NCBI GenBank assembly: GCA_026645575.1
Contig: JAPKMW010000109.1
Span: 1-36,712 of the forward strand
Source: Caldilineaceae bacterium
GTDB taxonomy: Bacteria; Chloroflexota; Anaerolineae; Caldilineales; Caldilineaceae
Length of the DNA: 36,712 bases
Reading direction: 5' to 3'
The position numbers and the translations under genes are program-made. Of the stretch, positions 21,764-30,311 are shown piece after piece. The notes below the pieces were generated by a model, which made no database searches, was not told the origin of the DNA, and saw nothing but the letters and a program-made list of their open reading frames with translations. Position 1 is the first letter of the stretch; every line of letters starts with the position of its first letter.

Positions 21764-22933
21764 ATGCAACCAGCAGCACGTACCGCCACCTTTGGCGAAT
21801 CGACCATCCGTGAAATGACGCGCCTGGCCATCCAAACCAATGCCATCAACCTCAGCCAGGGCTTTCCCGATTTTGACCCGCCTGCCGCCATCACTGAGGC
21901 TGCCATTGAAGCGATTCGTAGTGGGCAGAATCAATACGCCATCACTTGGGGCGTCCCGGCGTTGCGCCAGAAACTGGCCGCCCATTACACCAAGGAGCTG
22001 GGCTGGCAAGTGGACCCAGACCAGCATGTCACCGTGGTCTGCGGTGTGACTGAAGGGTTGGCCGCGGCGTTGACGGCGACCCTGGAACCGGGCGACGAAG
22101 CAATTTTGATCGAACCGGCGCACGAAAATGTCCGCCCTGCCGCCATTATGCAGGGCATCAAGCCGGTTTCGGTGGCGCTGGAAGCGCCCCAATATCGCTT
22201 TGACCCAGAACGGATCGAAGCGGCCATCACGTCGCGCACCAAAGCCTTGCTCTATAACACGCCCCACAACCCCACCGGCCGTGTCTTCGACCAGGAAGAG
22301 ACACAGGCGATGGTTGATCTCGTCCTCAAGCACAACTTGATCCTCATCACCGACGAAATCTACGACCGCATCCTCTACGATGGCCGTGTTCACCAAGCGC
22401 CCGGCGGCATTGAAGCGCTGCGCGACCGCACCATCACCATCAGCGGCTTTGGCAAGACCTTTGCTGTCACCGGCTGGCGGTTGGGCCATATTGTGGCGCC
22501 GGCTTCCGTCGCCCAGGCAGTGCGCAAGATCCATGACTACATGACCATCTGCGCCCCAACCCCCTTGCAACATGCCGCCGCCGCTGCTCTCGATCTGCCC
22601 CCTAGCTACTATGAGCAGATGACGCGCGACTATCACATCCGCCGTGATACCATGATGGGCATTCTCGAAGAGGTCGGCTTTTCCGCCATCCTACCCGAAG
22701 GCGCGTATTATACGATGGCTGAATACAGCCAGCTTGACATTCCCCAGGCACAGTGGGATTCCAAACAATTTGCCCGCTGGATGACAACCGAAGTGGGCGT
22801 GGCCGTCGTGCCGGGAACCAGTTTTTATTCCTTGCCTGGCTATGGCGAACGGAGCATCCGCTTTGCCTTTGCCAAAAAGTTGGAGACCTTGCAAAAGGCC
22901 GCCGACCGGATGAAGAAGCTCAAAGGCGTGTAA
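21764..22933 (+). CDS. PLP-dependent class I/II aminotransferase
   Basis: A 389-aa fold-type I enzyme. The ATG at 21764 follows AAAGGA by seven bases; an in-frame ATG 75 bases upstream lacks a site. Family features in order are INLSQGFPDFDPP near residue 30, GVTEGLAAALTATLEPGDEAIL (cofactor phosphate region), LLYNTPHNPTGRVF, ITDEIYDRILYDG, and the Schiff-base lysine Lys231 in SGFGKTFAVTGWRLG. FAFAK carries the carboxylate-binding arginine region (IRFAFAK). It resembles kynurenine/methionine aminotransferases and cysteine-S-conjugate beta-lyases; the substrate cannot be fixed from sequence. The decayed and intact dehydrogenase copies follow on the same strand. Confidence 0.92.
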   Translation: MQPAARTATFGESTIREMTRLAIQTNAINLSQGFPDFDPPAAITEAAIEAIRSGQNQYAITWGVPALRQKLAAHYTKELGWQVDPDQHVTVVCGVTEGLAAALTATLEPGDEAILIEPAHENVRPAAIMQGIKPVSVALEAPQYRFDPERIEAAITSRTKALLYNTPHNPTGRVFDQEETQAMVDLVLKHNLILITDEIYDRILYDGRVHQAPGGIEALRDRTITISGFGKTFAVTGWRLGHIVAPASVAQAVRKIHDYMTICAPTPLQHAAAAALDLPPSYYEQMTRDYHIRRDTMMGILEEVGFSAILPEGAYYTMAEYSQLDIPQAQWDSKQFARWMTTEVGVAVVPGTSFYSLPGYGERSIRFAFAKKLETLQKAADRMKKLKGV

Positions 22934-22980
22934 CCAGAACGAGATACCTACCACAATCACAACACAAAAAGGAACTATTG

Positions 22981-23250
22981 ATGAACGCCAATACGATGCG
23001 CTATCTGGACGATGGCACAATTGATCTGATCGAAGTCACCGTCGGCGATCCGGCGGACAATGAGGTGCAGGTGCAGGGCGGGGCCTGTGGCATCTGCTCG
23101 TGGGATATTGCCACCGCCAAGCTGGGCAAAAAAATGTACCCGATGGCGCCCGCCGGACATGAAGTCCCGCAATATCCCTTTCTACCTTCTCTTCGATCTA
23201 CACCGCCAAAGCATTTCTTCACTTTCTTGTATGGCTTACAGCCATCATGA
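22981..23250 (+). pseudogene. truncated 5' fragment of a medium-chain dehydrogenase
   Basis: The first 61 codons (22981-23163) encode MNANTMRYLDDGTIDL... GGACGICSWDIATAKLG...GHE, closely matching the start of the intact gene at 23343. The match stops right after Gly-His-Glu, the catalytic-zinc region. Unrelated codons then run to a stop at 23248-23250. The Rossmann domain is missing, so no active enzyme can be made. A good GGAACT-type ribosome site remains upstream. Codon choice in the fragment looks like the GC-rich neighbours, whereas the intact copy is less so. Confidence 0.85.
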
Positions 23251-23342
23251 TAGCAATATGCGTATGACAGCACGGGGCAACTAACGGCATCGTTTTTACT
23301 AATCAGAGTTAGACTCATTTTCCTATCAAGAGGAGAATATAG

Positions 23343-24284
23343 ATGCAAAGCAACACAATGCGATACCAAGACGACGGCACGATTGATTTACTTGAACTCG
23401 ACACCCCTGACCCGGGTGAAGGTGAGGTGCAGATCCAAGGCGGCGCCTGTGGTATCTGTTCCTGGGACATTGCTACGGCCAAACTGGGCAGCAAAATGAA
23501 ACCAAAAGCGCCTCCTGGACACGAGGGAGTTGGCTATATTACCAAAGTAGGTCGCAACGTGAGGGGATTTCGGGAAGGTGAGCGAGTCGCAGGCGGTGGA
23601 TTTGCGTCCGTGCGCAACCTGGCAGCGACCCAGGTTTATAAGATTCCTGACTCTACCTTGGCTGATGAATATTGGGTAGTCGAGCCGGTCTCCTGTGCGG
23701 TGACCGGCCTTGACCACTGCCGGTTACAACCTGGTGATCGTGTGGCAGTAATTGGTGCCGGTTTTATGGGCTTATTGATTCTCCAAGGATTGCTCCATTC
23801 ACCAATAGACCAGTTGGTGGCCGTAGACATTGTGCAGGATCGGCTCAATCTTGCACAGAAGGTTGGTGTCAAAGAGACCTTTAACTCAGCCCAAGTGGAT
23901 CGTACTCAACTAGCTGAGGAACTGAAGCTGCGCAACTTTGATGTAGTCGTAGACACTACAGGGCATCAATCAGGGTTGGATCTGGCGACCGATATTGTTA
24001 AGCGGGGTGGCCTGATTAATCTTTTCGGTTGGATTAAAGGCGAGCAAGCGACCTTTGACCCTACCAAGTGGCACATGGGCGGTTTTACCGTTGTCAACTC
24101 CTCACCCTCGTCACGCCTGCGCGATCCATTCCCGCCCGCCATTCGGCTCATCCACCAGGGGATCATCGACTTGCGCCCCCTCGTCACCCATGTTGTCCCC
24201 CTGAATCATTATCCAGCATTGATGCAGAAGATTGTGTATGGTGATGCAAGCTATGTCAAAGGTGTCGTGACGTTGTCGTCTTAA
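23343..24284 (+). CDS. zinc-type medium-chain alcohol/polyol dehydrogenase
   Basis: A 313-aa MDR-superfamily protein. The N-terminal catalytic domain has GGACGICSWD (Cys36 as likely zinc ligand) and GHEGVGYITKVGRNV with His60-Glu61. The four-cysteine structural zinc lobe is absent, which explains the length below the usual 340-350. The nucleotide-binding Rossmann segment is GDRVAVIGAGFMGLLILQGL at about residues 130-150, with VAVDIVQDRL after it. It should oxidise a polyol, alcohol or related hydroxyl compound with NAD(P). AGAGGAG precedes the ATG. A decayed paralogue lies immediately upstream, so this copy may be a replacement. Confidence 0.9.
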   Translation: MQSNTMRYQDDGTIDLLELDTPDPGEGEVQIQGGACGICSWDIATAKLGSKMKPKAPPGHEGVGYITKVGRNVRGFREGERVAGGGFASVRNLAATQVYKIPDSTLADEYWVVEPVSCAVTGLDHCRLQPGDRVAVIGAGFMGLLILQGLLHSPIDQLVAVDIVQDRLNLAQKVGVKETFNSAQVDRTQLAEELKLRNFDVVVDTTGHQSGLDLATDIVKRGGLINLFGWIKGEQATFDPTKWHMGGFTVVNSSPSSRLRDPFPPAIRLIHQGIIDLRPLVTHVVPLNHYPALMQKIVYGDASYVKGVVTLSS

Positions 24285-24296
24285 AAACGCTAGTCT

Positions 24297-24336
24297 CTGT
24301 GCGGACAGTGGGCGTTTGATTGCACTGTCCGCACAG
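24297..24336 (+). terminator. hairpin after the dehydrogenase gene
   Basis: Arms 24297-24310 (CTGTGCGGACAGTG) and 24323-24336 are perfectly complementary around a 12-base loop, starting 12 bases past the stop. No T-run follows, so it is a probable but not typical terminator. Confidence 0.6.
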
Positions 24337-24563
24337 GGTGTTGGTGCTAAACTAATTTGCCCTTTTTGAAATTCGGCGCGATTATCCTGCCTTCTTGCGC
24401 TTCTCCTAGCTTTGTATACCTGCTTTTCCAGTGACATACCACCGCATCTAGACAGCTTTATCATCAATGATGTGATTGCTATGTATCGCCCTACTTACTA
24501 TACTGAATATTGCCTTGCACTTTGACATACTGAGTACGTAGAAAAGAAAATAGTCTGAGTTAG

Positions 24564-24601
24564 GGGACTGAAGGCCGAGGGCTTTCAGTCCCTTTTCTTT
24601 T
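24564..24601 (+). terminator. rho-independent terminator
   Basis: Arms 24564-24576 (GGGACTGAAGGCC) and 24580-24592 pair over 13 bp with one G-T wobble and a 3-base loop, followed by TTTTCTTTTT. It sits only about 35 bases before the first island gene, so it would block read-through into the island or act as an attenuator for it. Confidence 0.75.
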
Positions 24602-24636
24602 TGGAGAAAGCAGGTCACATGAAAGGAAGTCCGACG

Positions 24637-25065
24637 ATGCAACAGATGGTGCAGCAGGTGTTGGCGCGTTACAACGTGGATCTGTGTTTTGTGGGGGCGT
24701 TTCTGAGGCTGGATCAGCCTGGGTACGACAGTCTGGTCATCGATCACAGTGGTGCATCACAAATTTCTGTGCTGACCTGCGATGTGGAGTGTGGCGAGTG
24801 GCGGATTGACCGTGAGGTGCTGTTCTTTACCGGATATTCGAGTCAGTGGATTCCGATTGAGATCACGCAGATGGAGACGGGCTGGACGGCCTTTGCCCGC
24901 CTCAGCAGTGACCATCAGCGAATTGCGCGGATCAATCATTGCAGCCAGGAAAAGTTGGCCGAGTTTACCGAATGCTGGGCGCGCAAGCTGATGCGCCAAA
25001 ACTGGCTGGAACAGGGGACGCCTTATCTCACTTGGACGCCACCTTCACGGAAGGAGTTGGTATGA
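24637..25065 (+). CDS. island protein of unknown function, paralogue of the gene at 26393
   Basis: A 142-aa protein that I do not recognise. The ATG at 24637 is preferred because AAGGA lies eight to nine bases upstream; an in-frame ATG at 24619 is possible. It has no signal peptide or membrane segment. Its sequence aligns along its length with residues about 7-135 of the product of 26393-27163: QQ.V.Q, then VDL..GA.L.L..P and LV, then VL.FT, W.P, and a final F.E.WA.KL....WL..G. The conserved tryptophans suggest a folded alpha/beta domain. It heads a tightly packed set with overlapping start and stop codons, including a Rad52-type annealing protein, so a role in plasmid or island DNA maintenance is a guess. 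Confidence 0.72.
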   Translation: MQQMVQQVLARYNVDLCFVGAFLRLDQPGYDSLVIDHSGASQISVLTCDVECGEWRIDREVLFFTGYSSQWIPIEITQMETGWTAFARLSSDHQRIARINHCSQEKLAEFTECWARKLMRQNWLEQGTPYLTWTPPSRKELV

Positions 25066-25358
25066 GTACCGCACGCAACTCTGCTCGCCCACGTTTCACC
25101 CTGGGCCGTATCTTGGCGACACCCGGCGCCTTGGAAGCGCTGGATGAAGCCAGTCAGGAATGGCTCGTGTTTTTGCAGCGGCACGCCGTGGGCGATTGGG
25201 GCGAACTCGATCCCCATGACTGGCAAGAGAATGAAGCAGCGCTCGTTCATGGTGGGCGACTGTTTAGTGCCTACAATCTGGCAACCGAGCAACGGCTTTG
25301 GATTATCACGGAAGCTGACCGCTCTGCCACGACTTTGCTGCTGCCTGCTGAGTACTGA
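25062..25358 (+). CDS. small conserved island/plasmid protein
   Basis: A 98-aa protein starting at an ATGA overlap with the upstream gene, with GGAGTTGG as ribosome site. The pattern FTLGRILATPGALEAL, then RHAVGDWGELDPHDWQENE, then G.RLFSAY and WIITEADRSATTLLLPAEY is a family I remember as frequent on integrative elements and plasmids of environmental bacteria. It is sometimes mislabelled as a type I restriction subunit. It has no known activity and no membrane or export signal. It marks this stretch as accessory DNA. Confidence 0.75.
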   Translation: MSTARNSARPRFTLGRILATPGALEALDEASQEWLVFLQRHAVGDWGELDPHDWQENEAALVHGGRLFSAYNLATEQRLWIITEADRSATTLLLPAEY

Positions 25359-25373
25359 AGGGATGAGGAAACG

Positions 25374-25577
25374 GTGAGGCCGCCGCCTCAGGAGAACAAG
25401 GTAACTGAGCTTCTGATCCCAGAGGCGATGGATGAGTTGGCATTTATGGAACACATCCTAGCGCAACTGCTGACCGGCCAGCGTCAATCCCAGATCAGAT
25501 TTACGGAGGAAGAGCAAGCAGCTATGGAAGAGGAGCATATTGGCGAAGATGTGGCGCGCCACCCGTTCTTGTATTGA
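25374..25577 (+). CDS. small acidic hypothetical protein
   Basis: A possible 67-aa protein with a GTG start at 25374, preceded by GATGAGG. A shorter version could start at the ATG at 25428. The C-terminal half is strongly acidic (FTEEEQAAMEEEHIGED). I recognise no family. It fits the small gap between two island genes on the same strand, which is the main support. Confidence 0.45.
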   Translation: MRPPPQENKVTELLIPEAMDELAFMEHILAQLLTGQRQSQIRFTEEEQAAMEEEHIGEDVARHPFLY

Positions 25578-25593
25578 AAGAAAGGAACATGTC

Positions 25594-26409
25594 ATGAGTA
25601 CGAAGTTAGACGAGATCCTGCAGGAATTGCAGCAGCCGTTTCGCCCGAGTGATGTCTACTGGAAGCCTGGGAGTGTCAGTAAGGAGGGGACGAAAGCTTT
25701 GGCGCTACCCTATGCCACGCTACGTGCCTATCAGCAGCGGCTGGATACGATCTGCGGCGCTGACTGGAGCGTGACCTATACCCCCTGGGGCGATCGGATT
25801 ATCTGTCATCTCACTCTGCACGGGGTCACCCGCTCCAGCACCGGCGAAGCCGACAATCAACAGGAACGTTCGGAGATTGCCGGCACCTCGGCCGAGGCAC
25901 AAGCGTTCAAGCGCGCTTGTTCCATGTTTGGGTTGGGAAGGTATCTCTACCATATGCCCAATCTGTGGGTCGCCTATGATCCTGGGGCCCGGCAGTTCAC
26001 GGATCAGGCGAAAGCCAAGTTGGAAGGTGTGGTTGCCTCCCATTACCAGCGGTCGACAGGACAGGTCGTGGAGGAACAGGCGCCAGCTGAGGCCGAAAGT
26101 GACGAAGGAGCCACCAAGCAAGAGGCCGTTGGCGAAAGCGTGGTTCCGGAGAAACTGCGCAAGCAGTTCGAGACGCTGGGCAACGAGCTATACGGGGAGC
26201 GTTGGGTGGAAGTCAGCCGTCATAATGTGGCGCGTCTGACCGAGAACCAAACCAATGACCCCAGTCGTTTGACCGTTGAGCAGATGCAAAAGCTCATCAA
26301 CGGGATGAAACAACTGAAGCGCCAACAGCGCGCCGCAAAGCCTCAACCCAAGGGAACTGAAGCTGACAGCGGGGAGCGAGAGGAGCCACGTAATGCTGTT
26401 CGCTTCTAA
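25594..26409 (+). CDS. Rad52-type single-strand annealing protein
   Basis: A 271-aa protein. The N-terminal 150 residues match the Rad52/Rad22 annealing family: LQQPFRPSDVYWKPGS, ALALPYATLRAYQQRLDTICGADW, then GVTRSSTGEADN, and the conserved SAEAQAFKRACSMFGLGRYLYHMP. Such proteins form rings that anneal complementary single strands, and they are common recombination proteins of phages and mobile elements. The C-terminal part is charged and low-complexity (EEQAPAEAESDEGATKQE), with a second helical block RKQFETLGNELYGERWVE, and could bind partners. AAAGGA lies seven bases before the ATG at 25594. The next gene begins inside its last codons. Confidence 0.85.
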   Translation: MSTKLDEILQELQQPFRPSDVYWKPGSVSKEGTKALALPYATLRAYQQRLDTICGADWSVTYTPWGDRIICHLTLHGVTRSSTGEADNQQERSEIAGTSAEAQAFKRACSMFGLGRYLYHMPNLWVAYDPGARQFTDQAKAKLEGVVASHYQRSTGQVVEEQAPAEAESDEGATKQEAVGESVVPEKLRKQFETLGNELYGERWVEVSRHNVARLTENQTNDPSRLTVEQMQKLINGMKQLKRQQRAAKPQPKGTEADSGEREEPRNAVRF

Positions 26410-27163
26410 ATTGCAGCAGTTTGTGGAGCAGCTAGCGATGAAGCATGACGTTGATCTTACCCAAATCGGTGCATCCCTGTGTTTGGCGCGGCCACCCTCA
26501 TCCGACTACCTGGTGTTGCAGCGGTTAGATGCCTGGCACCTCTACATTGCCCGTGTGGTCGAGGAAGGAGACACCTATTTCATTCCTGATCCGAGTGTGC
26601 TTGTGTTCACCCGTCTGCGCTGGTGGCTGCCTCTTGATGTCTTGTATTCTGAAGCAGAATGGCAGAAATTTGTAAGCTCACGTCTGCTCAGAACTACTGC
26701 CCAAGGGCAGGATCACCAAGATGTGGATCTGGTTGATTTTATCGAAGCGTGGGCGCAACGCCTACTCGATGAAGGCTGGTTAGCGCACGGAAAGAAGGTA
26801 GATAGATCCACTGGACGCATGGCGGGATGCCAAAGCACGAATCACATTGAGTGTTATGGTGAATTGTGGCAATGCGCCGCCTGCAACAAAGTGGTGTGCT
26901 ATGCCGAAGGCACGAATAATCACCCAGAGCTTTGCGATGATTGTTGGGCGAAGCGGTATACGCCAACTATCGTGCTTGCATGCGACTGCTCAGAAAAGGA
27001 GTGTGGCGCCTGGTTGGAGTTGACGCCCGACGGAATCCTGGCCCTTGAGGATCAAGACGGGCTCCGGGTTTCGATCATGCTGCCGGCGTGGTTGGACGAG
27101 GCCATCCGTAGCGCTTCGCGGGTGCAGCAGGTGATGGAGTCAACACCTGAAAAGGAGAATTGA
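26393..27163 (+). CDS. island protein: unknown domain plus cysteine-rich zinc-ribbon-like tail
   Basis: A 256-aa protein whose start overlaps the Rad52-like gene by 17 bases, with GAGGAG seven bases upstream. Residues about 7-135 form the same domain as the product of 24637-25065 (KHDVDLTQIGASLCLARP..., VLVFTRLRWWLPLDV, FIEAWAQRLLDEGWLAHG). The C-terminal half adds cysteine pairs: WQCAACNKVVCY, ELCDDCW and CDCSEKECGAW, together with nearby histidines. They look like one or two zinc ribbons, suggesting DNA, RNA or protein binding. I do not know the family. Its place directly after the annealing protein suggests shared work in mobile-element recombination, which is inference. Confidence 0.75.
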   Translation: MLFASKLQQFVEQLAMKHDVDLTQIGASLCLARPPSSDYLVLQRLDAWHLYIARVVEEGDTYFIPDPSVLVFTRLRWWLPLDVLYSEAEWQKFVSSRLLRTTAQGQDHQDVDLVDFIEAWAQRLLDEGWLAHGKKVDRSTGRMAGCQSTNHIECYGELWQCAACNKVVCYAEGTNNHPELCDDCWAKRYTPTIVLACDCSEKECGAWLELTPDGILALEDQDGLRVSIMLPAWLDEAIRSASRVQQVMESTPEKEN

Positions 27164-27640
27164 AGCAGATATGGCTATCGGAAGGGAACTACTCATGGCA
27201 AGCCAAGTATGCGGTGAAGCCACTCACTCATTTTATCAGCTAAGATGAAGTGAGCAACTTTATATAATACTTCTTGTCGTGGTGGATGGAGCCGGTAGCT
27301 ACAGCTTTCTACGGATTCAGACTGGAAGGCAAGGTTATAACCTGACCGCAAAAGCTCCATTCCTTTTTCATACTCCATAGGCGCTTTTCGGTCGGTTATT
27401 CTAGGTGTATTTATCGTTAAGCTACTCGGCACTTGCTACCAGATTGTTTGACCGGAACGAACAATTGTGCTATAGTTGTCCGTAAGCTTTTGGGTTCTTG
27501 ATATAAGCTTTTCGCAAAATATATCTGAATTCTTATGAGTCGAACTCTAAACATGTGAACACTTACTCTCCTTACAGAAATTCCAGCATTTGTGCTTGGC
27601 GTTTCTGTATTTCATTTTATATACAGGATGCACCAATATT
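27164..27640. other. gap upstream of the Qat operon
   Basis: About 480 bases. A 79-codon frame on the minus strand (27193-27432) has only a GTG start, no ribosome site and no recognisable domain, so I leave it uncalled. A good promoter-like pair is at 27448-27476. That leaves a 5' leader of roughly 150 bases before qatA. Confidence 0.5.
27448..27476 (+). promoter_or_regulatory. candidate sigma-70 promoter for the Qat operon
   Basis: TTGACC at 27448-27453 and TATAGT at 27471-27476 are separated by 17 bases, each one base from the consensus hexamer. It faces the Qat operon, 165 bases before the qatA ATG. Confidence 0.6.
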
Positions 27641-29557
27641 ATGTGGGCTGATAATGAAACTACACGAGATTTGCTTGGATTTCGAGTTCATGCCGATCTG
27701 ATCCGGTCACTGGTCACCAATCCTCAAATGCTGCCTATTACGGTTGGTATATTCGGCGACTGGGGGAGTGGCAAAACAAGCGTCATGCATATGCTTCGTG
27801 ACGATCTTGAGCCAGATAAGTACGCCACAGGTTCAGAGCTACGAAAGCAGTATGAACATGTGGCCTGCCTCTATTTTAACGGGTGGCTTTTTGAAGGCTA
27901 TGATGATGCCAAGTCCGCTATTTTGAGTTCGGTGTTACTTCAACTCAGAGACCATAAGCGCTTTGGCCCCCGGATAAAAGACAAGATTGAGGGGCTTTTG
28001 GAATCGGTGAACTGGATGCGGCTGGCTCGTTTTGGCTTCAAAGAAGTAGCGATTCCTGCTGCACTTGCGTATTTCTCCGGTGGTCTTACGCTTATTCCGG
28101 CTCTCATCGACACCGTGAAAAAAGCGGCTGCTGCCAACTCGACGGCCGGTAACGATAAGAGTGTTATTGATGAGCTGATGAAGCCAAACGGCAAAACATC
28201 CGATCCTGGTACCGTTAGGACATTTCGGGAGCGGTTCAGTGAAATGTTACGAGAATCTGACATTCATTCGCTGGTGATTCTGATTGATGATCTGGACCGG
28301 TGTTCACCACAGCGGATTATTGACAATCTGGAAGCAATTAAGCTCTTTCTCAGTGTTGAGCGGACGGCCTTTGTAATAGGTGCCGACAGGCGGATTGTGC
28401 GCCATGCCATTGCAACCGTTTACCGCTCAAGTGAAATTCAAAAGGCAGCTAATCAGGAAGATCAATCAACCGATATTGTCGATGATTATTTGGAGAAGCT
28501 GATTCAAGTACCCTATTGGCTCCCGCGGCTGTCACCGGCCGAAGTAGAGACCTATATGTCGCTTTTGTTTTGTGAGTATCATTTACAGGCGGAGATCTTT
28601 GAGCAACTCCATGGTGCCTGTGAACAACACCGGAAACAAGACCGCTACCGGGTATACGGGTATGGCGCCATTAACCAGCAGTTGGGCAGTAAGCTTGCGG
28701 CGGATCTGTCCCGTAACCTGCATCTGTGTGCTGCGGCAGCGCCGTTGATTACGGAGGTACTTACTGGCAATCCACGTCAGGTAAAGCGTTTTCTCAATGC
28801 ACTGGTGCTGCGCAAACAACTGGCTGAAGTTGCGGGTCTCACCCACGTTCAGGATGATGTTCTGGTGAAGCTTATGGTGCTTGAGTACTTCGGGTTTGAT
28901 TTGTTTAACGAACTATACAACTGGCAGGCGTCACAGCAGGGGATGCCGAAGCAGATTCAAGAGATGGAACGGGCACTTCAAGCCACAGCGGACGGTTCTA
29001 CCTATGCCGAGGTAATCAAGCAGTACAAATTCAACTGGGATAAGCCAGGGGTACGCCGGTGGGTCGCAATGGATCCCCAATTGCAAGAGGTAGATCTGCG
29101 TGACTATTTTTGGATTGCCCGCGACCGTCTGCAGTCTACCCTTTCTCAGGTCTCATTGGTACCTCCGTTTGCGCGCACATTGTTTGAAAATCTCCTTTCA
29201 GGCCAGGTAAATAAACAGGAAACGGCAGTCAGAAGCATGGAAGGTATGAATGCTGATGATAGCGCATTGGTACTCGATCTGCTTGTACGTCATGTTCAGA
29301 AACATCCCGATCAAAAGCAAGGATTCGATGTGCTGCGGCTGCTGGTAGAAAATAAAATAGCAGGGAGTCTTCCGGCGCTTATTACCACCTTGGACAACTG
29401 TCAGCTTGACCGTATCGATCCAGCCGTAGGAGTTGATTTATCTACCATGGTACGCGCACGTCCTGATCTGCATGCGCATCTCAAAGTTACCTTTGAAAGA
29501 ATCAGCAGCACAAGTACGCGAATTGGTGCAGCGTTGAAGATACAAATGAAGCAATAA
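27641..29557 (+). CDS. qatA: QatA, KAP-family P-loop ATPase of the Qat defence system
   Basis: A 638-aa KAP NTPase. The Walker A motif GDWGSGKTS is at residues 39-47. Walker B is LVILIDDLDRCSP with Asp216-Asp217, and the DLDRC form is typical of KAP enzymes. Between them a hydrophobic stretch (IPAALAYFSGGLTLIPALI, about 145-165) matches the membrane insertion usual in the family, so it may sit at the inner membrane. NPRQVKRFLNAL near residue 380 is the sensor-type region. I start it at the ATG at 27641, where KAP homology begins. It leads four genes with gaps of one or two bases. In known QatABCD systems the ATPase is needed for phage protection; the mechanism is unsettled. Confidence 0.92.
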   Translation: MWADNETTRDLLGFRVHADLIRSLVTNPQMLPITVGIFGDWGSGKTSVMHMLRDDLEPDKYATGSELRKQYEHVACLYFNGWLFEGYDDAKSAILSSVLLQLRDHKRFGPRIKDKIEGLLESVNWMRLARFGFKEVAIPAALAYFSGGLTLIPALIDTVKKAAAANSTAGNDKSVIDELMKPNGKTSDPGTVRTFRERFSEMLRESDIHSLVILIDDLDRCSPQRIIDNLEAIKLFLSVERTAFVIGADRRIVRHAIATVYRSSEIQKAANQEDQSTDIVDDYLEKLIQVPYWLPRLSPAEVETYMSLLFCEYHLQAEIFEQLHGACEQHRKQDRYRVYGYGAINQQLGSKLAADLSRNLHLCAAAAPLITEVLTGNPRQVKRFLNALVLRKQLAEVAGLTHVQDDVLVKLMVLEYFGFDLFNELYNWQASQQGMPKQIQEMERALQATADGSTYAEVIKQYKFNWDKPGVRRWVAMDPQLQEVDLRDYFWIARDRLQSTLSQVSLVPPFARTLFENLLSGQVNKQETAVRSMEGMNADDSALVLDLLVRHVQKHPDQKQGFDVLRLLVENKIAGSLPALITTLDNCQLDRIDPAVGVDLSTMVRARPDLHAHLKVTFERISSTSTRIGAALKIQMKQ

Positions 29558-29559
29558 TT

Positions 29560-30309
29560 ATGGGAACATCAAAAGGCTATCAAGCACCAACGAGTCCTCA
29601 GTGGCGTCAACTCAAAGCGGAAATTACCCGTGCATCGTCGAGTGGTGATGTTTCTGATGCACAAGGACGGCAGATTCTTGGCAATTTCATTCGCACAAAC
29701 GGTGGCTCGCGTGGGATGTCCAGCGGAGGAGGAGGAGGGACAGGTACAGGCAGCACTGGGAGTGGTCGTGCCGCCCGTCGTGCAAGTAGCAATCTTGCCC
29801 GTTTTGCTGGTGCTGTCGCATCGCAGGGCCTTTCTAAGGCCCTGGATGACATGGGACTTGGTCATCTTGTTGGTAAATCGGCCGGCGAAATTGTGCATAC
29901 GTTAGTCAATGAACTCTGCGATGATGGGAGTACGCTTGAGGAGGTTGATGCACGAAAGGCGATGTCTGATCTCAATAGTAAGCTGTTGGAAAACACCACA
30001 ACTTATGAAGAGGTCGTACAGGCGCTTGAACAGCAGATGCGTCCTGAGTCGCTTAGCCCTCTTTTATTTCAGTTCTTTGGCTACTATCTCTACCACCGGT
30101 TCCGTCGCGTATTTTTCGAACGACTTGTCCGAAAACATGGCGAAGAAACCGCAGCAACTTTCCTTGGCAGCATTCAAAATCTCATCACATCACTACTCAA
30201 AGCAAAGACTTTGGGCCGGGATCTGATGCGGGTTGCGTGGGCAGGACAGGAAGGGCAGACAATGGCACAGGAAATATTTCAAGTTACCCTGGAGGTATTT
30301 GAACAGTAA
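29560..30309 (+). CDS. qatB: QatB, conserved component of the Qat defence system
   Basis: A 249-aa protein called mainly from its position and layout. The N-terminal 45 residues (QWRQLKAEITRASSSGD) lead into a Gly/Ser-rich flexible linker (SSGGGGGTGTGSTGSG, about 53-70). A helical C-terminal domain follows, with ALDDMGLGHLVGKSAGEIVHTL, ARKAMSDLN and LFQFFGYYLYHRFRRVFFERL. No enzyme motif is visible. In described Qat systems the second gene encodes exactly such an uncharacterised protein of similar size between the KAP ATPase and the QueC-like protein. Start and stop are two bases from its neighbours, so it is co-translated. Confidence 0.85.
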   Translation: MGTSKGYQAPTSPQWRQLKAEITRASSSGDVSDAQGRQILGNFIRTNGGSRGMSSGGGGGTGTGSTGSGRAARRASSNLARFAGAVASQGLSKALDDMGLGHLVGKSAGEIVHTLVNELCDDGSTLEEVDARKAMSDLNSKLLENTTTYEEVVQALEQQMRPESLSPLLFQFFGYYLYHRFRRVFFERLVRKHGEETAATFLGSIQNLITSLLKAKTLGRDLMRVAWAGQEGQTMAQEIFQVTLEVFEQ

Positions 30310-30311
30310 TC

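Larger units (their letters stand above)
24285..24636. other. gap at the left border of the accessory island
   Basis: About 350 bases without a gene. It holds two hairpins (24297-24336 and 24564-24592). Base composition changes to the right of it, and host-like metabolic genes give way to island genes. I see no obvious attachment-site duplication within the window. Confidence 0.5.

Noticed and set aside
21728..22636. 302-codon minus-strand frame
   Set aside because: It is antisense to the aminotransferase, whose motifs are complete.
27193..27432. 79-codon minus-strand frame before the Qat operon
   Set aside because: It has a GTG start, no ribosome site and no recognisable family; it could be a gene remnant but I cannot support it.
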